Shown here in pieces: positions 18,783-27,433 of a stretch of DNA of 64,000 nucleotides (its first letter is position 1; each line of letters starts with the position of its first letter). Source of the stretch: CAZUHB01 sp964620445 (GTDB lineage Bacteria > Planctomycetota > B15-G4 > CAYZWU01); NCBI GenBank assembly GCA_964620445.1, contig CAZUHB010000035.1, positions 1 to 64,000 on the forward strand, given 5' to 3'. The notes below the pieces were generated by a model. The model worked only from the letters and a program-made list of their open reading frames with translations, had not been told where the DNA came from and did no database searches. The position numbers and the translations under genes were made by a program.

Positions 18783-21010
18783 AAGATCTTCTTTAAACGA
18801 GCATGCTCGAGGAGCAGCAGTTTTTCACCAACATTCCTGAAACGAATTTTTAGCCGCGCCGAGAGGCCGGAGCCCGAGACATGGAGAACGTCGCCGCGGC
18901 CGAAATAAGGATGCTCCACCCTGTCGCCGCGTGCGAAGGTGGGCACCACATCGCCGTCGAACTCGAGAACCGATCCGGACGACGGCGAACTGTCCCGCGC
19001 CGCCGAGTCGGGGGCGGCTCCCCCGGCAGAAGGCGCCATTTCCGCGTTGAATTCCGTAGTCCTGAACGGCCGGGTCGGGGCGCTGAAAAAAGGACGCGGC
19101 TTGCGGGCGACATCGTCGGGGATCTCATCGAGGAACCGCGAAGGAAGTGAACGGATCGTTTCTCCGAACCGGCTCCGGTAGACCGAGTGTGATACAAAGA
19201 GCTTCTTTCGGGCTCGGGTGATGCCCACGTACATGAGGCGGCGCTCCTCCTCGAACTGGTCATCGTCATCCATCGATCGGATGTGGGGCATCAATCCCTC
19301 TTCCACACCGGCCAGGAAGACAGCGTCGAACTCGAGCCCCTTGGCCGAGTGGAGCGTCATCAACGTGACCGACTGGGACGCGTCGTTCCAGCCGTCGATA
19401 TCCTGTATAAGCGCGGTCTCCTCGAGGTAACCCCCCAGCGTGGCGTCGGGATTGTAGCGTTCGTACTCGCCCACGGCATAAATCAGCTCGCTCACGTTCT
19501 CGAGCCGCTCCGCCGCAGTCCCGTCGCTGAAGTTCTTGAGATAATCGAGGTAGTTCACATCGTCGATAATCTGTTTCAACAGGGCTTCGACGCCGCCGTT
19601 CGCCACGGCGATCCAGCCGTCGAGCAGGGAGAGGAACGCTTCGACCGCTTTCAGAGACCTCGCGGCCAGCCCGCCTTTCTCCGAGTACGCCTTGAGAACA
19701 TCAACCGGGGATCGCGCCTGCTCGAGAGCGTCTTGTTTGATCCGCTTGACCGTTGTCAGGCCTATCCCGCGGGGAGGGGTGTTCAGAACACGATACAGCG
19801 AAACGGAATCGCGAAGGTTGTAGACCAGTTTCAAGTAGGCGAGCAGATCGCGAATCTCCTTGCGCTGATAGAACTCGACCCCGCCGACCAGCACGTAGGG
19901 AATGTTGAAGATGCGCAGAGAGCGTTCCAGGGCTCGCGAAAGTGCATTGACACGATAAAAGACCGCCATCTGCGAGTATGGAATTCCCTCGTTGTTGAGC
20001 GAGCGGATCGTCTGCACGATCCGGTCAGCCTCTTCCGATTCGTTTTCAGCGCGCGTGATGGTCACCTTGTCGCCCGGAGGCTCGGCGGTCCAGAGATCGC
20101 GCTCCTTGCGTTGTACGTTATTACCGATCACGCTGGCCGCTGCCTGGATGATGTTCGCTGTGGAACGATAATTCTGCTCCAGTTTGATCACCCTTGCGCC
20201 TGGAAAGTCCTTCTCGAAGTCGAGAATATTACCGATATCGGCGCCCCTCCAGCGGTAGATCGACTGATCGGGATCGCCGGTGGCGCAAATATTACCTCCA
20301 TCCCCGGCGAGGAACTTGGCCAGGAGATACTGAACGCGGTTCGTATCCTGATACTCGTCGATGAGGATGAAGGAGAACCTCCGCCTGTACTGATCGAGCA
20401 CATCCGGATGCTCTTGAAACATGGCGAGCGTTTTGACGAGAAGATCGTCGAAGTCAAGGGATTCATTGACCTTGAGCTGCTCGCAGTATGCAGCATAAAC
20501 ACCGGCCACCGCCCTTTCATAATAGGACTGCGCCTGCGCTCCTGCATCCTCCGGGCCGATCATGCTGTTCTTCATCAGCGAGATCGACGACAGGACCGAG
20601 CCGGGCGGGTAGTGGGCCGTGTCGAGGTTTTGACTTTTCAGGATATCGCTCACAAGACTCTTCTGATCGTCGGAGTTACAGATCGTGAACCGTGGGCTCA
20701 GACCGAGGCATGCCCCGGAGATCCTCAGGAACCGCGCGCACATCGAGTGGAAGGTCGATATGAAGACGCGGCCCTCGCCCACCATCTCTTCCACGCGGCT
20801 GCGCATTTCGGCGGCTGCCTTGTTGGTGAACGTGATCGCCAGGATCGATGACGCGGGATAACCTTGTTGAATCAGCCAGGCGATCCGGCGCGTGATGACG
20901 CGCGTCTTGCCCGATCCGGCACCGGCAACCACGAGAAGCGGACCCTGTACGTGGCAGATAGCCTCTTTCTGAGGTTCATTGACTTCTTGAAGTATGGTGT
21001 TGTCTGTGAT
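18779..21010 (-). CDS. pcrA: ATP-dependent DNA helicase, UvrD/PcrA type, apparent AUC start
   Basis: A superfamily 1A 3'-5' helicase for repair and replication restart, ~743 residues. Motifs: Q motif EVNEPQKEA, Walker A GAGSGKT, DEYQDTN (motif II), GDPDQSIYRWRGA (III), QNYRST (IV), TLHSAKGLEFDAVF (V) and VGITRARKKLF (VI), plus a short C-terminal tail. The first standard start codon (GTG at 20932) would cut away the Q motif, which is encoded in frame just upstream. The in-frame stop TGA at 21014-21016 leaves no ATG/GTG/TTG before it. The codon 6 nt after a GGAG (21017-21020) is ATC at 21008-21010, so an AUC start is proposed. First gene of the operon. Confidence 0.85.
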   Translation of the reverse strand: MTDNTILQEVNEPQKEAICHVQGPLLVVAGAGSGKTRVITRRIAWLIQQGYPASSILAITFTNKAAAEMRSRVEEMVGEGRVFISTFHSMCARFLRISGACLGLSPRFTICNSDDQKSLVSDILKSQNLDTAHYPPGSVLSSISLMKNSMIGPEDAGAQAQSYYERAVAGVYAAYCEQLKVNESLDFDDLLVKTLAMFQEHPDVLDQYRRRFSFILIDEYQDTNRVQYLLAKFLAGDGGNICATGDPDQSIYRWRGADIGNILDFEKDFPGARVIKLEQNYRSTANIIQAAASVIGNNVQRKERDLWTAEPPGDKVTITRAENESEEADRIVQTIRSLNNEGIPYSQMAVFYRVNALSRALERSLRIFNIPYVLVGGVEFYQRKEIRDLLAYLKLVYNLRDSVSLYRVLNTPPRGIGLTTVKRIKQDALEQARSPVDVLKAYSEKGGLAARSLKAVEAFLSLLDGWIAVANGGVEALLKQIIDDVNYLDYLKNFSDGTAAERLENVSELIYAVGEYERYNPDATLGGYLEETALIQDIDGWNDASQSVTLMTLHSAKGLEFDAVFLAGVEEGLMPHIRSMDDDDQFEEERRLMYVGITRARKKLFVSHSVYRSRFGETIRSLPSRFLDEIPDDVARKPRPFFSAPTRPFRTTEFNAEMAPSAGGAAPDSAARDSSPSSGSVLEFDGDVVPTFARGDRVEHPYFGRGDVLHVSGSGLSARLKIRFRNVGEKLLLLEHARLKKIL

Positions 21011-21092
21011 GTTTCACTCCGGTTGTTTGCTCTGGGTGACTCAGCGTACAGGTCTTCGCGACCCGGTATCGCTGGTTGCTATCCGGTCCGTT

Positions 21093-21302
21093 GACCGCAA
21101 TCGGCCGGTCCAAGGACCGCAATCGGCCGGTCCAAGGACCGCAATCGNNNNNNNNNNNNNNNNNNNNNNNNNNNNNNNNNNNNNNNNNNNNNNNNNNNNN
21201 NNNNNNNNNNNNNNNNNNNNNNNNNNNNNNNNNNNNNNNNNNNNNNNGACCGCAATCGGCCGGTCCAAGGACCGCAATCGGCCGGTCCAAGGACCGCAAT
21301 CG
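21093..21302. repeat. 22-bp tandem repeat array with assembly gap (array 1)
   Basis: At least five copies or part copies of a 22-bp unit (21093-21114, 21115-21136, part at 21137; then 21248-21269, 21270-21291, part at 21292). Each unit holds GACC and GGTC half-sites plus CGGCCG. The array is broken by a 100-base N run, so true copy number is unknown and probably larger. It sits about 80 nt upstream of the helicase start and carries no gene. It is related in design to the arrays at 45357, 46884 and 48921. Confidence 0.9.
21148..21247. other. Assembly gap (100 N) inside repeat array
   Basis: One hundred undetermined bases with identical repeat units on both sides. The round length suggests a placeholder. 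Confidence 0.98.
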
Positions 21303-21386
21303 CACGATTCTATCAGGACCGCGCCCCGGACACAATCATCGCAAGGGCAGACCCGGTCTGAAAGCGGAGAAGGAGCGAAAGGAGGG

Positions 21387-21425
21387 AAAAAAAAAGCGGA
21401 GGATTTCGGTTTCGAAATCCTCCGC
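21387..21425 (-). terminator. Rho-independent terminator of the sigma/anti-sigma operon
   Basis: Perfect 12-bp stem (21396-21407 with 21414-21425, loop of 6) followed on the minus strand by nine T. It lies 23 nt past the stop of the exported protein gene at 21449. Confidence 0.9.
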
Positions 21426-21448
21426 TTCGTGGCGGTTCATTTCTCGGA

Positions 21449-22294
21449 TCAGTGATTCGTGAACACCCTGACAAAAAGCGGCATCTCAGGTCCCTGATAG
21501 GGATCAGCGGAGAGAATGACGTTTGTCAAGGATACGGCGTTGCCGTGAGCGTCAAAACCGACCAGGATCAGGCCGAATTCGAGAAGGCCGTCTCTCAGGT
21601 AGGGTTCGGCGCGACGGATCAGGTCGGAAAGTTCGACGCTGCCATCGCTTTGCCAATAGGTCCGCATTTCGCCGACATTGCCGTCGAAGACTGCCATATG
21701 AAGATCTTCAGCACTGATATCTGAGAGATCCTGGGCAAGAAACGCACAGCCCAGAGCGGTGACAGCAGATTCCCCCGAGTTCACGTCGAGACGGAAGAGT
21801 CCAGCGATTGCTTCATCCAGTGACACGGTGATTGTGTAAAGTTCGTCGAAGACAGCCGAGCTACCGTCGGTCGTCACGCCAAGAGTCTGCCCGACCGGTC
21901 CTGTTACCAGAAGCCTGGCATCAGGAGATGTCGGTTCCTCGCTGCTTCCCGCGGTGCAGAGAAACAGGCCGACCGATTTGTTCTTTCCAGAGATCTCGAG
22001 ACCGGGAATGGCTCCACACTCTGAGACCTCGTCCTGCAGGATCCATGGCGCGTCGATCGCCAGGGAAACGTTGAACACAGAAGGATTCGGATGGAGCAGA
22101 TCTTTGCCAGAGAGGTCTGACCAATTCTTGGGTTTAATGCTCAGGCCATCCCCTGAACCGGGCCCGGGAAGCCAGACCGATCCATCTTCGTCGTCATCAA
22201 AACCGACGAGGAAGGGGCAACAGATCGAGATGGATACTGAGAAAACGAGCAATATTGTCAGATCTGCTCTCTTCCATCTCTTTAGCGAAAACAT
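21449..22294 (-). CDS. Exported hypothetical protein of the ECF-sigma operon
   Basis: A 281-residue protein from the ATG at 22294, chosen because GGGAG lies 8 nt upstream; a GTG at 22303 is also in frame. An N-terminal hydrophobic segment (TILLVFSVSISICC) is a signal peptide or lipoprotein signal, then an acidic FDDDEDG and a beta-rich domain with several Cys (SECGA, LFLCTAG, LGCAFL). No family recognised. It is the third gene after an ECF sigma factor and its putative anti-sigma factor, so it may be the envelope output of that circuit, by context only. Confidence 0.65.
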   Translation of the reverse strand: MFSLKRWKRADLTILLVFSVSISICCPFLVGFDDDEDGSVWLPGPGSGDGLSIKPKNWSDLSGKDLLHPNPSVFNVSLAIDAPWILQDEVSECGAIPGLEISGKNKSVGLFLCTAGSSEEPTSPDARLLVTGPVGQTLGVTTDGSSAVFDELYTITVSLDEAIAGLFRLDVNSGESAVTALGCAFLAQDLSDISAEDLHMAVFDGNVGEMRTYWQSDGSVELSDLIRRAEPYLRDGLLEFGLILVGFDAHGNAVSLTNVILSADPYQGPEMPLFVRVFTNH

Positions 22295-22318
22295 CTCACA
22301 CACTCCCAGTCGCGAAAA

Positions 22319-23332
22319 TCACGACGCAAAAAGAACAGGTATCCGCTTCTCGAGCTTCTCCCTAAAAACTGCTTGGGTGCGAAGTAAGTTCTGAAAAGTA
22401 TCCATCGCGAAGAGATCCTTCCGGATCTCGACTACCTTCGACGGAAACTCGTTGACGATTCTCGAAAAATACTCGATCGATTTGTCATAGTTCGAAGCCT
22501 TGGCGTAAGCCGTCGCCAAGTCAGTCAAGAGGCGGTACCCAAAGTTGGGCTGTTTCTTGATAAGTTCGCTCTTCTCGACCTCGCGGAAACAATTGACTGC
22601 ATCGTCATAACGTCTCTCGAGGAGATTGAGAAAACCCATGTTCTGGATAGCGATCATCCGATTCTGTTCGGAAGCTTCCGGCTGGGCCAGAACCTTCCGC
22701 AGCTGTTCGCGCGCCCGATCGTAGCGACGCTCCAGGATACAGGAGAAACCGAGATAAATTCTTGGCTCCGGCCGCTTCGGATCAATGGTGAGACTCTCTT
22801 CGAGGAATCGGCGGCCGATCGCAACCAGATCGTTGCGACTCCTTTTGTCTTTTCGGAAGAAGGAACGCGCTTTCTTGAGCACTTTCTCGTAGCTGCTGTT
22901 CAGCCTGGTGAGTTCGCTCGTTTCATCAAGAAGACGCTTCGCCTTCTGCTTCGTCAAATTGATGGGCTTCGGCTTGGAGAGGAGTTCCTCGTTGAAGTTC
23001 CTCTTCCGCTTGGAGCCCTTGAGAACGTACGCCTTGCCGACCTGGTAAAAGAGCTCGGAAAGCTTTCCGATCTTTTCGTCGAGCAAGGTGCCGGTGATGT
23101 TCTGGAAGATACTGGGCGCGTCGATCGTTCTCAGAATCGCTTCGCTGTCGTGACAATCGCGATGCATCTGGGCGAAAGCGCGGAGTTCATCAACGTAGAG
23201 TCGGCAGGTGGAGCACGTTTCGAGGTGAGCCACAACACGCTGGACTTCGAGATTTTTGAGCTCGCCGTCAACGAACGCGTTGAGCTGTTGCTCGAAGTGC
23301 TGGCAGGTAGTTTTTCCCGTACTCTTCGTCAT
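22319..23332 (-). CDS. Putative zinc-finger anti-sigma factor with TPR domain
   Basis: A 337-residue protein. The N-terminus has a ZAS-type anti-sigma zinc finger: an upstream His region, then HLETCSTC (H-x3-C-x2-C) at about residue 35. There is no membrane helix. Residues ~170-330 are TPR-like repeats (RPEPRIYLGFSCILERRYDRA, MIAIQNMGFLNLLERRYDDA, YAKASNYDKSIEYF). The start at 23332 gives an ATGA overlap with the sigma factor stop, so the pair is translationally coupled. A soluble anti-sigma factor whose TPRs could sense a protein partner is the likely role; direct evidence is context and the zinc finger. Confidence 0.75.
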   Translation of the reverse strand: MTKSTGKTTCQHFEQQLNAFVDGELKNLEVQRVVAHLETCSTCRLYVDELRAFAQMHRDCHDSEAILRTIDAPSIFQNITGTLLDEKIGKLSELFYQVGKAYVLKGSKRKRNFNEELLSKPKPINLTKQKAKRLLDETSELTRLNSSYEKVLKKARSFFRKDKRSRNDLVAIGRRFLEESLTIDPKRPEPRIYLGFSCILERRYDRAREQLRKVLAQPEASEQNRMIAIQNMGFLNLLERRYDDAVNCFREVEKSELIKKQPNFGYRLLTDLATAYAKASNYDKSIEYFSRIVNEFPSKVVEIRKDLFAMDTFQNLLRTQAVFREKLEKRIPVLFAS

Positions 23333-24108
23333 GATACCGCGTTTCCTAGAATCTGGTTCATCTGCCGATGAATCTTCTTTCTGGCGCGACAAACGACCAT
23401 TTTGAAATTCTCAAGCTTGATGCCCAGTAGATCACTCGCCTCGCGATAACGTTTACCTTCGACTTCTACGTACAGTAACGCCTGCTTTGCTCTTTCACTC
23501 AAATTGTTGTTAAAAACATGGATATAGAGCATGAGGTACAAAAGATAGAACTTTTTGAACCTCTGCAGGCTCTCGGCATTGGCCAAAGAGGCCAGAGGAT
23601 TGCTAGCCCCTTTATCTTCAAGGACTTCTGACAGAATATCTGTAGAAATCCCTGACGTGGATCTGAGCTTGAGGTGTTTGAGAATCGTGTTCCGGATGAT
23701 GGAGTAACTCCAGTTCCGGAAAGCATTTTCCTTCTCACTGCGAAATTTGTGAGGATATCGGTAGATGGAAAGGAAGACGTCTTGGAGTATATCCTTGGGA
23801 TCCAAGGCGTTAGAATAATGCTTGATTCGATTGAAAATGATCAGGAAGAAATTGCGATAGTTGAGTTCATAGATCAACGAATACGCGTCGGCCGAAGCCG
23901 TATCCCTGTACACCGAGAGGAGGAAGTTGTTGAGGTGTCCCTCGGAAAATTCCCCACTCTCCACTGATTTGATATGTTTCTTGAGTTCTGCCGAAGGGGT
24001 TTTCTGCTGGATCTCTTTCAGGCGGGTCACAATGGCAGTCGGCTGCAGCGTCATCGCCGCGGATTTTTCCGCTTTTTGCGATTCCTTTTTTGACCCACCC
24101 GATTTCAT
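23329..24108 (-). CDS. ECF-type RNA polymerase sigma factor
   Basis: A 259-residue sigma-70 family protein. Region 2: NALDPKDILQDVFLSIYRY and FRNWSYSIIRNTILKHL. Region 4: LSERAKQALLYVEVEGKRY followed by an HTH (YREASDLLGIKLENFKMVV). A ~75-residue extra N-terminal segment precedes region 2, and the region 2-4 linker is long, so it is larger than typical ECF factors (~180-200). Base composition here is lower in GC than the flanks. First gene of the coupled sigma/anti-sigma/exported protein operon. Confidence 0.85.
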   Translation of the reverse strand: MKSGGSKKESQKAEKSAAMTLQPTAIVTRLKEIQQKTPSAELKKHIKSVESGEFSEGHLNNFLLSVYRDTASADAYSLIYELNYRNFFLIIFNRIKHYSNALDPKDILQDVFLSIYRYPHKFRSEKENAFRNWSYSIIRNTILKHLKLRSTSGISTDILSEVLEDKGASNPLASLANAESLQRFKKFYLLYLMLYIHVFNNNLSERAKQALLYVEVEGKRYREASDLLGIKLENFKMVVCRARKKIHRQMNQILGNAVS

Positions 24109-24564
24109 GGAGTGCCTGGAGTCGTTAAGTTAAAAATTCGAAAGCCGGTAGATTTCGCGCATCAAGGAAAAGGTTCTCTGATAGAGAAATCAGCAGCTTC
24201 CAGTAATAGATGTTTTTCCGGCTAAATTCTCAGACGCTCTGAATGATATTATCCCCGTTAATCACAAGAGTAACGACAACCTTGGGATAATCGATCTCTT
24301 TACGTCGGTGCAAATCGGCTTAGTTGTATAGATGAATGTAGTCGATACAGACGCTTCGGTCAACAGAAAACCGATATTACGCATTTATCTCTAAGCGCTT
24401 AAGAATTTCGAATGAACAACGGTCTTCATTACAACTTATCGGCTTCAAAACTAACTGTCTGCCAAATACGGAAATAAACTTTTTTCTTTTCTGCGAAAAC
24501 TGCCCAGGACTCGCCTTGTGTGCTCCCATGGTGCGCGAAGGATTCTTTCACCAAAGAATCACAT
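24109..24564. other. 456-bp intergenic region without a gene
   Basis: AT-rich spacer between the sigma factor start and the MBL-nuclease stop. No credible ORF or RNA gene seen. It should hold the promoter of the sigma operon, but no clear -35/-10 pair was found. The only structure is the hairpin at 24541-24560. Confidence 0.7.
24541..24560. terminator. Perfect hairpin after the MBL-nuclease gene
   Basis: Inverted repeat GATTCTTT-CACC-AAAGAATC, 8-bp stem and 4-nt loop, 4 nt beyond the stop of the minus-strand gene at 24565. No T-tract follows, so termination is only likely, or it may protect the 3' end. Confidence 0.5.
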
Positions 24565-25518
24565 TCAATCCAGCAAATAAACCTTTGAATCAAAGCGCGT
24601 TAGATGATCGGCAAACTCTGCGAAACCATGAATGAGGTAAATATTTCGCGGTGAGGTCATTTCCACGTAGCGGATCAAATCGTCGAAGTCGGCATGATCG
24701 GAGAGAGGAAAGGCTCGGTCCGAGCGGTACCATGAATTCTGCCGGCCGTCGATAGCCCAGCCGGTCACGGCGATCGTCCGTTTTCGCGGAATGCTTTGAA
24801 GGACGGGCGCCTTCCAGAGATGGGGTGGAAAGATGAGCACACGTTCGTGGTGATCATCTGCATCGTACTCCTCGAAATCACCCAGATCCACGCCGAGTTC
24901 CCTGTAAACGAGGGACAGATCGAAGATCTTCCTCTCCAGCGCGACCCGTATACCGGCGCCCGTGAGCAACCGGATCACTTCCTGGGATCGGCCCAGGGCG
25001 TAGGCAAGCACCACCGGGACATCGCCACGTTCCAGCGTGGCGACGATGTAATCGAGAAACTGGGCTTCCACCTCTTCCCGATCGGGAAAGCGGTACTGGG
25101 GTAACCCGTACGTGCATTCCATGATGAGATGATCACAAGCCACCGGTTGACAGGGTTCGGCTGTGCGTGAAGCTTTCAGTTTGAAATCACCCGTATAGAG
25201 AAGACGCTCGTCGTGCCGTTGCACGAGAATCTGAGCCGATCCGAGAATATGGCCCGCCGGGTAAAGGGTCAGTTTCCCGCCGTTGATGTCCGTCGAGACC
25301 CCGTATTCGAGGGTGGTGTGAGCTTTCACGCCGAGACGATGCTCGAGAAGACGCGCTGTTGGCGGCGTGGCAATGATCCTCTTGTGCCGCGCTGCATGGT
25401 CGGCATGAGCGTGCGACACAAAGGCGAAGTCCCGCTTTCGCGTGGGATCGAGCCAAAGATCCATGCAGGGAATATATATGCTTCCCGGAAAGGTAAAAAC
25501 CGGGTTCTTGACGATCAT
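24565..25518 (-). CDS. MBL-fold (beta-CASP-like) exonuclease/RNA-processing family protein
   Basis: A 317-residue metallo-beta-lactamase-fold hydrolase. Metal motifs: SHAHADHA (HxHxDH), the PAGHILGSAQ strand-loop, YTGDFK (bridging Asp) and PLSDHADF with a C-terminal His. The C-terminal half has beta-CASP-like features, as in ligase-associated DNA exonucleases and mRNA 3'-end processing homologues. Start at ATG 25518, with GGAG 7 nt upstream. It is a single gene, not next to a DNA ligase, so DNA versus RNA substrate cannot be decided here. Confidence 0.8.
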   Translation of the reverse strand: MIVKNPVFTFPGSIYIPCMDLWLDPTRKRDFAFVSHAHADHAARHKRIIATPPTARLLEHRLGVKAHTTLEYGVSTDINGGKLTLYPAGHILGSAQILVQRHDERLLYTGDFKLKASRTAEPCQPVACDHLIMECTYGLPQYRFPDREEVEAQFLDYIVATLERGDVPVVLAYALGRSQEVIRLLTGAGIRVALERKIFDLSLVYRELGVDLGDFEEYDADDHHERVLIFPPHLWKAPVLQSIPRKRTIAVTGWAIDGRQNSWYRSDRAFPLSDHADFDDLIRYVEMTSPRNIYLIHGFAEFADHLTRFDSKVYLLD

Positions 25519-25599
25519 CAAAACTCTCCAATCCTGGTGCCGTTCCTTTCGAGAGCCCGAGCTCCGGTTGCGGGCCCCTGTCCAACGGCATTAAAATCC

Positions 25600-27321
25600 T
25601 CAATCGGGAAACGCCACGATCAACTCACGGCCGCGGACCTGTCCATATCCGCTGAATCCGATCGACATGAACATTCCCATAGCCTGGAGTGCGGCATTTC
25701 CAAGCGGCATGAGCTTGAAGCTCACGAAAAGGTGTGCCTTTCGCGGCAGCCCCGCAGGAGGAGGTACGCCAATTCGTGCCAGGCCGAATAGCCGCTTCGT
25801 CAAATTCTCAGCGCTGCCTTTCCCCTCGGACTCCCCACCCAATCCGCACAAAAAGGTTGTCACCCACTTGTTTCCCGCTGATCCTCCATCGATGGTGAGC
25901 GTGCCCGGAAAAACGTCGAAACGGGTTATCGTCTCTCTCTGTCCGTCTGGGTCGGTTTCGAGCCCGCGCCCGAAGAGCCGCGCGAGCTGCGACCAGACCG
26001 CAAAGGCTCTCTCTTTCAGCACCGTGTTGGCACATCCTTCATCGAGAACCGTGACACAAGCACCGACGATCGCCTCCTGGGACGCGTTCATTCCCAGAAG
26101 ATGGCGTCCCGCGCTGAATTCGAGGCTCCCCACGCAGGCATCGGTCAGGGGATCGAGTTCGCCGGCCTCCATCTGAAGCATCTCGGAGTAAAAGTCTCGC
26201 GCCCTCGGAATGAGAGCGGACAGCGCGTCCGGATCGCTGTTGATCTGCACGGCCAGACCACCCGGCATCATACCGATCATGGCGGGGCCGTCCTCCCTCA
26301 GAACACGCAGAATGCGATCCACGCTGCCGTCCTCCACTGCCAGGACTCGCAACTCGGCAGCACCGGTCCCGGGATCACGGGACGTGTAGCGCACCCCGTC
26401 GAGACCGCTGAGAAACCCGAGAATCGTGGCCGACCAGAAACGCAAAATCCGCCCGGCCGAAAGGGGCACCCTCGGATCGGCGGACGCGTCCAGTTTGGCA
26501 GCGATCTTCCTTATCGAAAGGTCGAGACTTCTGATCAGATCTGCATAGGCGATCGACAGGCGCTCGATGTCGAGATCTATCACGAGACCCGCTTCGCCCC
26601 AGGGAGAGAGATAATCGGTACTCCGGAGAAAAGCGATCACGTCGCGGCGCGCATCGAAGGAAGGGACAACGAGCACACCCTCCTCGGATTCTTCGACGAC
26701 AAAACGCAGATCATAGTCATCGCCCGGAATTTCCAGATCGATGTCGATCTGCTTCAGCGCCTGGAGAAAAATCTTGAAGGGATGCCTCTCTCGCATCAGG
26801 CGAAATTCGGGCGGCCCGTCGCTGACGCGCTGGTAGGTTTCGGCAGCGTCGAGGGTAGCCACGAGACTCTTGCCACGTACAGGGACGAAGTGAAGCGCCG
26901 CGCCCCCGCCGAAGATACCGGGATCGAGCAACACCGCTGTCACATGGCTCCCGGGCTCGGTGAGAAGAACCACCTTGCGCATCATGTCGACAGGCAGTGA
27001 ACTGAGCAAAAGATTCGCCCCCGGCACGCCTCCGTACCTCTCTTCCAGCGCGCGTGCCTGGCTGGAGGGATCGCCCTCGAGAAACTTCTCCAGGAACCCG
27101 ATCAGAAACTGGAGCCCGCCGGCGTCGGCGCGCACATAACCCAGAACAGAGGGATCGGAGATCTTGACCGTGGAAAGGATCTCCTCGGGCGCGGTGCGGA
27201 CCTCTTCTCCACCGCATGCCCAGATGCAGGCGACGGCCAGCAGCGAGGCGGTCGCTAGGACAGCCCGAGAAAAACACCTTCTAACTGCTCGTTCCTTCAT
27301 CAGATCCCGAAAAGTTGACAT
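25600..27321 (-). CDS. Large exported lipoprotein of unknown function
   Basis: A 573-residue protein from ATG 27321 (MSTFRDLMKERAV); the frame is open further upstream but lacks a signal peptide there. A hydrophobic signal ends in ACIWAC-GGEE, a probable lipobox. The mature protein alternates alpha/beta segments, with repeated phrases of the type FLRSTDYL and GMMPGGLAVQIN that suggest a duplicated fold such as DUF3352-type proteins; this is a weak guess. It is divergent from queG. No catalytic motif recognised. Confidence 0.6.
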   Translation of the reverse strand: MSTFRDLMKERAVRRCFSRAVLATASLLAVACIWACGGEEVRTAPEEILSTVKISDPSVLGYVRADAGGLQFLIGFLEKFLEGDPSSQARALEERYGGVPGANLLLSSLPVDMMRKVVLLTEPGSHVTAVLLDPGIFGGGAALHFVPVRGKSLVATLDAAETYQRVSDGPPEFRLMRERHPFKIFLQALKQIDIDLEIPGDDYDLRFVVEESEEGVLVVPSFDARRDVIAFLRSTDYLSPWGEAGLVIDLDIERLSIAYADLIRSLDLSIRKIAAKLDASADPRVPLSAGRILRFWSATILGFLSGLDGVRYTSRDPGTGAAELRVLAVEDGSVDRILRVLREDGPAMIGMMPGGLAVQINSDPDALSALIPRARDFYSEMLQMEAGELDPLTDACVGSLEFSAGRHLLGMNASQEAIVGACVTVLDEGCANTVLKERAFAVWSQLARLFGRGLETDPDGQRETITRFDVFPGTLTIDGGSAGNKWVTTFLCGLGGESEGKGSAENLTKRLFGLARIGVPPPAGLPRKAHLFVSFKLMPLGNAALQAMGMFMSIGFSGYGQVRGRELIVAFPD

Positions 27322-27433
27322 GCCGGACCGCCCTCGGAATAAGGATGCCCGCGTGCACAGGCGTACCCTATCCGGCGACGCTGCAAAGATCAACTGTTGA
27401 CAGGCGCGATCATATGAAAGAGTCTCGTGAGCG

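Noticed and set aside
21093..21302. CRISPR array
   Set aside because: Units are contiguous 22-mers without spacers, and no cas gene is present.
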